From the NCBI GenBank assembly GCA_001404055.1, contig CXTY01000040.1, forward strand, positions 159,070 to 223,069: a stretch of DNA of 64,000 nucleotides. Reading direction: 5' to 3'. Below the pieces are notes generated by a model. It did not search any database. It had not been told where the DNA came from and was given only the letters and a program-made list of their open reading frames with translations. A program made the translations under genes and the position numbers. Shown in pieces: positions 61,650 to 64,000 of the stretch. Within the stretch, counting starts at the first letter, position 1, and every line of letters begins with the position of its first letter. The DNA comes from Roseibium album. GTDB taxonomy: Bacteria; Pseudomonadota; Alphaproteobacteria; Rhizobiales; Stappiaceae.

Positions 61650-62006
61650 ATGCGTACAACAAAGAAAATCCTGTCTTCCGTAATCGCAGCAGCTTTTGTT
61701 TCCGGAGCAGCTGTCGGCGGCGCCTTTGCCTTTGATCGGGACGACACTGTTGGTGACCTGACCGGCGACAAGCCTTTGTCAATTCGTCAGCAGAAAATTG
61801 CCAATGCGAAAGCGCTTCAGGACGCCAAGAACAACCGTCTGCTGATCTTGCAGGTTGAAGGTAGCTTCAACGGTGAAGAGCGTTTGACGGCGAGCCAGCA
61901 GGCTGCCTCCAATGCCAAAATCGCATCTGCAAGTGGTTCACTGCCAATCCTGGAGTTCAAAGGCGACTGGAATGGCACTTCCAAGGCTGGTTTCCCGCAC
62001 CAGTAA
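61650..62006 (+). CDS. secreted protein with two internal repeats, unknown function
   Basis: 118 aa from ATG 61650 (MRTTKKILSSVIAAAFVSGA). Signal peptide ends near GGAFAF. The mature part, about 90 aa, is two tandem repeats: LSIRQQKIANAKALQDAKNN, then RLLILQVEGSFNGE; and LTASQQAASNAKIASASGSL, then PILEFKGDWNGT. Shared positions are L, QQ, NAK, L-x-I-L, G, NG. No cysteine. I do not recognise the family. The AT-rich multi-box region upstream suggests tight regulation. A terminator follows. Confidence 0.75.
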   Translation: MRTTKKILSSVIAAAFVSGAAVGGAFAFDRDDTVGDLTGDKPLSIRQQKIANAKALQDAKNNRLLILQVEGSFNGEERLTASQQAASNAKIASASGSLPILEFKGDWNGTSKAGFPHQ

Positions 62007-62036
62007 AAACAAGAAACTTCACTGTGCATATCTGAA

Positions 62037-62070
62037 GAAAGGGTCGCGCTTCCAGCGTGGCCCTTCTTTC
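62037..62070 (+). terminator. probable terminator after the repeat-protein gene
   Basis: A-rich left arm (AAAGGG) and CCCTTC right arm, with an internal CGC/GCG pairing, and a TTTCGTTT tail. The stem is imperfect. Confidence 0.5.
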
Positions 62071-62103
62071 GTTTCGCCTGCTGGAATCTGCCGCTCAGAT
62101 TGC

Positions 62104-62634
62104 CTAATCTTTGGCGGCATCCTTCAAGCGGGATGCAAGCCACGCCAGACCAGTATCCGGAATGCCTACTTCTGCAAGGTGAGCAGCGGTGTTGATGACA
62201 TATTCCGGGTTGGCACCGGATTTTCCAACCGCGCCGATCACGATATCGAGCTGTTCTTCGCGCGGCAGGGCTCCTGCATATTGCGGATGCTCGTGATCCA
62301 CCATGTAAACAAGCGCCTGCACTTTTTCGCCGCCATCGAGCTCTATGTTGTGCCAATGTTCCTTGTAGACCATTGTCGTTTGCTCTCTGGCGCGAAGGTA
62401 CGCCAACGTTTCCGGCCAGATATCTTCAGCAACCTGATAGGCCAAGCCCCGGCAGGCGCCACCATTGTCCAGCCCGAACACCAGGCCAGGGTTTTCCTGC
62501 GTACCGCGGTGAACCCAGGAGTAGACACACAGCGCGCGGTGAGCCCCTCGCAACAGGGCCTGCGAGGTACGCAAATGATCAAATCCGGGGTTCCACATCA
62601 AAGACCCGTAGCCAAAAACCCAAAAATCGCTCAT
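62104..62634 (-). CDS. ChaC-type gamma-glutamylcyclotransferase
   Basis: Degrades glutathione to 5-oxoproline and Cys-Gly. 176 aa from ATG 62634 (MSDFWVFGYGSLMWNPGFDH). The YGSL motif (GYGSLMWNPG, residues 8-17) binds the gamma-glutamyl group; GLVFGLDNGGACRGLAYQV and REQTTMVYKEHW follow the family pattern. Convergent with the repeat-protein gene, sharing its terminator region. Confidence 0.93.
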   Translation of the reverse strand: MSDFWVFGYGSLMWNPGFDHLRTSQALLRGAHRALCVYSWVHRGTQENPGLVFGLDNGGACRGLAYQVAEDIWPETLAYLRAREQTTMVYKEHWHNIELDGGEKVQALVYMVDHEHPQYAGALPREEQLDIVIGAVGKSGANPEYVINTAAHLAEVGIPDTGLAWLASRLKDAAKD

Positions 62635-62735
62635 ATCGACCTGTCTTCTGTTTCGCAGGAGCGGAGATAGCAATCTCTGTCTGTCGATTCAATGCTGCCT
62701 TTCGGGCAGAGTACAAAGCGGAGAGAATTTGAACA

Positions 62736-63785
62736 GTGTCCAAAGCCGAGAACAAATCAGCTACCGGTTCAAAGCGTCGTTACATCCTGCTGATCAGCGC
62801 AATCGTTATCGTTGTCGCCGGCTGGTCTGGGGCCTGGTTCTATGGGCGGTCGGTGCTGGCAGAGCAGATCGACTTGCACATGGGTGGAATGGCGCGGAAC
62901 GGGCTTCAGATCTCCTGCGCCGACCTGGACATCGCCGGATATCCTTTTCGCTACGAGGTGTATTGCAAGGACTTGAATTCGCTGGACCGCAGAGGATCGG
63001 CGGGATCCCTAGGGGGAATAAACGCCGTCGCACTTGTCTACAATCCCTGGCACGTGATTTTTGAGGCAAAGGCACCTGCGTCCGTGGCAATACCCATCAG
63101 GGGAGCTGCCGGAAACATGACCTGGGATACTGCCCGGGCCAGCATCAAGTTCGCAACCGGTTCGCTTGGTGCCGTTGATGCCGTCATCGACAAGCCTGAA
63201 GCGGCGTTTGAAGATGCTTTTTCCTCCGGCGTGTTTGAAGCGGACAAGGCCGAAGTTCATCTGAGAACGGCACCTGGATCCAAAGAAACGCTGGAAGGTT
63301 TTGCCACGATCGAAAGTCTTAAGCTTCTGTCTCTTCCCGAACTTCAGCAATCCATTCAGTTGCGAAGCCATGTTCAGATAGATGGCGGCGCAGGAATGCT
63401 GGCCGGACTGGATCTGCCGACGTTGGTCATGATCAATGATGGCGCTCTGCCGGTCAGGCTCGTCCTGCTTGAAACCTCTTTTGGGGAAAGCCGGGTCAGC
63501 GCAAGCGGTGACCTTGTTGTGAATGGCGATGGGACCTTGTCAGGCACATTGAATGTGACGCTCGGCGATGCCAAGGCACTTCTTGATGTCCTGAAACCGC
63601 TTTTCCCGCCTCAGGACAGTTCTTTTGCGGTTATCGAAGGCATTGTGAACAGCCTGACACCCACGGCCGTTGAAGTGGACGGCGTTCCTTCAATCCAGCT
63701 TCCCGTTGCGCTGGATCAGGGAAATGTCCGTGTGGGCTTCCTGCCACTGGGCAGGATCCCGCCCTTGTTCCAGACTGGAAGCTAG
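62736..63785 (+). CDS. DUF2125 family membrane-anchored protein
   Basis: 349 aa from a GTG at 62736 (MSKAENKSATGSKRRYILLI), with GGAGAG upstream. One helix near residues 14-38 (YILLISAIVIVVAGWSGAWF), then the DUF2125 domain: GGMARNGLQISCADLDIAGY, PFRYEVYCKDLNSLDR, GGINAVALVYNPWHVIFEAK. The end reads NVRVGFLPLGRIPPLF, close to where family members usually end. Its stop codon shares the CTAG with the IS transposase stop on the other strand, so an insertion sequence has landed right at, or just inside, its 3' end. Confidence 0.85.
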   Translation: MSKAENKSATGSKRRYILLISAIVIVVAGWSGAWFYGRSVLAEQIDLHMGGMARNGLQISCADLDIAGYPFRYEVYCKDLNSLDRRGSAGSLGGINAVALVYNPWHVIFEAKAPASVAIPIRGAAGNMTWDTARASIKFATGSLGAVDAVIDKPEAAFEDAFSSGVFEADKAEVHLRTAPGSKETLEGFATIESLKLLSLPELQQSIQLRSHVQIDGGAGMLAGLDLPTLVMINDGALPVRLVLLETSFGESRVSASGDLVVNGDGTLSGTLNVTLGDAKALLDVLKPLFPPQDSSFAVIEGIVNSLTPTAVEVDGVPSIQLPVALDQGNVRVGFLPLGRIPPLFQTGS

Positions 63786-64000
63786 GCCACCGACTCATTA
63801 AATCGCATCCAAATTCGGATTGAGGCGAGTTTGATGGTTGCGAGATAGTTTTCGGGGTCCTTGTCGTAACGGGTTGCGACGGCTCTGAAGTGCTTGAGTT
63901 TGTTGAAGAACCGCTCCACGAGATTGCGCGCCCTGTAGAGGTGTTTGCTGAACACGGGCTTTTGCCTGCGCTGCGGCATGGGCGGGATGTTGGCGAATGC
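63782..64000 (-). mobile_element. IS5-family transposase, C-terminal part (runs off window)
   Basis: Minus-strand frame from the window edge: AFANIPPMPQRRQKPVFS, then KHLYRARNLVERFFNKLKHF and RAVATRYDKDPENYLATIK, ending IRIWMRFNESVA at TAG 63782. This is the end of an IS5-type (IS427-like) DDE transposase; the RNLVERFFNKLK block contains the catalytic Glu. The rest of the element is beyond the window. The terminal inverted repeat should fall within the last tens of bases before or after 63782, that is, inside the 3' end of the DUF2125 gene. Confidence 0.85.

Noticed and set aside
1..64000. CRISPR array, tRNA or rRNA genes, prophage or plasmid origin
   Set aside because: No regularly spaced direct repeats, tRNA-like folds, rRNA sequence or phage gene blocks were seen while reading; a tRNAscan or Infernal run would settle short RNA genes.

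Overview
The window reads as a chromosomal segment of a moderately GC-rich alphaproteobacterium, most likely a marine Hyphomicrobiales/Stappiaceae-type organism (Roseibium/Labrenzia-like). This is inferred from gene content and order: ffh-aroQ-rpsP-rimM-trmD-rplS-leuC, argH-lptM-lysA-TIGR02302, hpt-MJ0042-ftsEX-ydcF-plsC and HIG1-pduO-etfBA-hbd, from a TRAP transporter, and from CtrA-type boxes (TTAA-N7-TTAAC). No tRNA, rRNA or CRISPR array was recognised. Nearly all the DNA is coding and appears vertically inherited.

Layout. 1-3.7 kb: 5' part of leuS, a periplasmic solute-binding protein, the YggS PLP protein, a secreted EF-hand protein, and an internally deleted trkH remnant. 3.9-8.5 kb: a DctPQM TRAP transporter with an isocitrate-lyase/PEP-mutase family enzyme, then an ExoD-like gene and a repeat-bearing gap. 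9-18 kb: the SRP/ribosome/tRNA-modification block with leuC, interrupted by a VanZ-like and a LuxR-type gene, then an HNH nuclease. 18.2-22.6 kb: three tandem TadG-like von Willebrand A proteins. 22.7-32.6 kb (minus strand): acs, a DUF1761 protein, and a urease operon ureD-A-B-(two LprI-like proteins)-C-GST-E-F-G-(unknown acetyltransferase-like protein).

32.9-40.9 kb: a D,D-carboxypeptidase, a CobW-type GTPase, TesB, a UbiH-like hydroxylase, an SDR, a HIG1 protein, cobalamin adenosyltransferase and a rhomboid protease. 40.9-43.3 kb: a divergent four-gene ECF sigma module in which the anti-sigma factor and a lipoprotein share the same C-terminal domain. 43.6-47.8 kb: etfBA, 3-hydroxybutyryl-CoA dehydrogenase and an acyl-CoA ligase. 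47.9-48.95 kb: three tiny genes in a row whose products all end in a G-x-G-x-x-(V/L)-D-(V/I)-(T/S)-V motif, preceded by a CtrA-type box. 49.1-55.6 kb: tlpA, argH, lptM, lysA, TIGR02302. 55.8-63.8 kb: a CpdR-like receiver, hpt, an MJ0042 zinc-ribbon protein, ftsEX behind a perfect CtrA-type box, ydcF, plsC, a secreted two-repeat protein behind five TTAAGTAA boxes, chaC and a DUF2125 gene whose stop codon overlaps that of an IS5-type transposase running off the window.

The best candidates for undescribed biology are the 40.9-43.3 kb sigma module, the three small proteins at 47.9-48.95 kb, and the TTAAGTAA-controlled secreted repeat protein. All functional assignments rest on reading motifs by eye; no database search was run.
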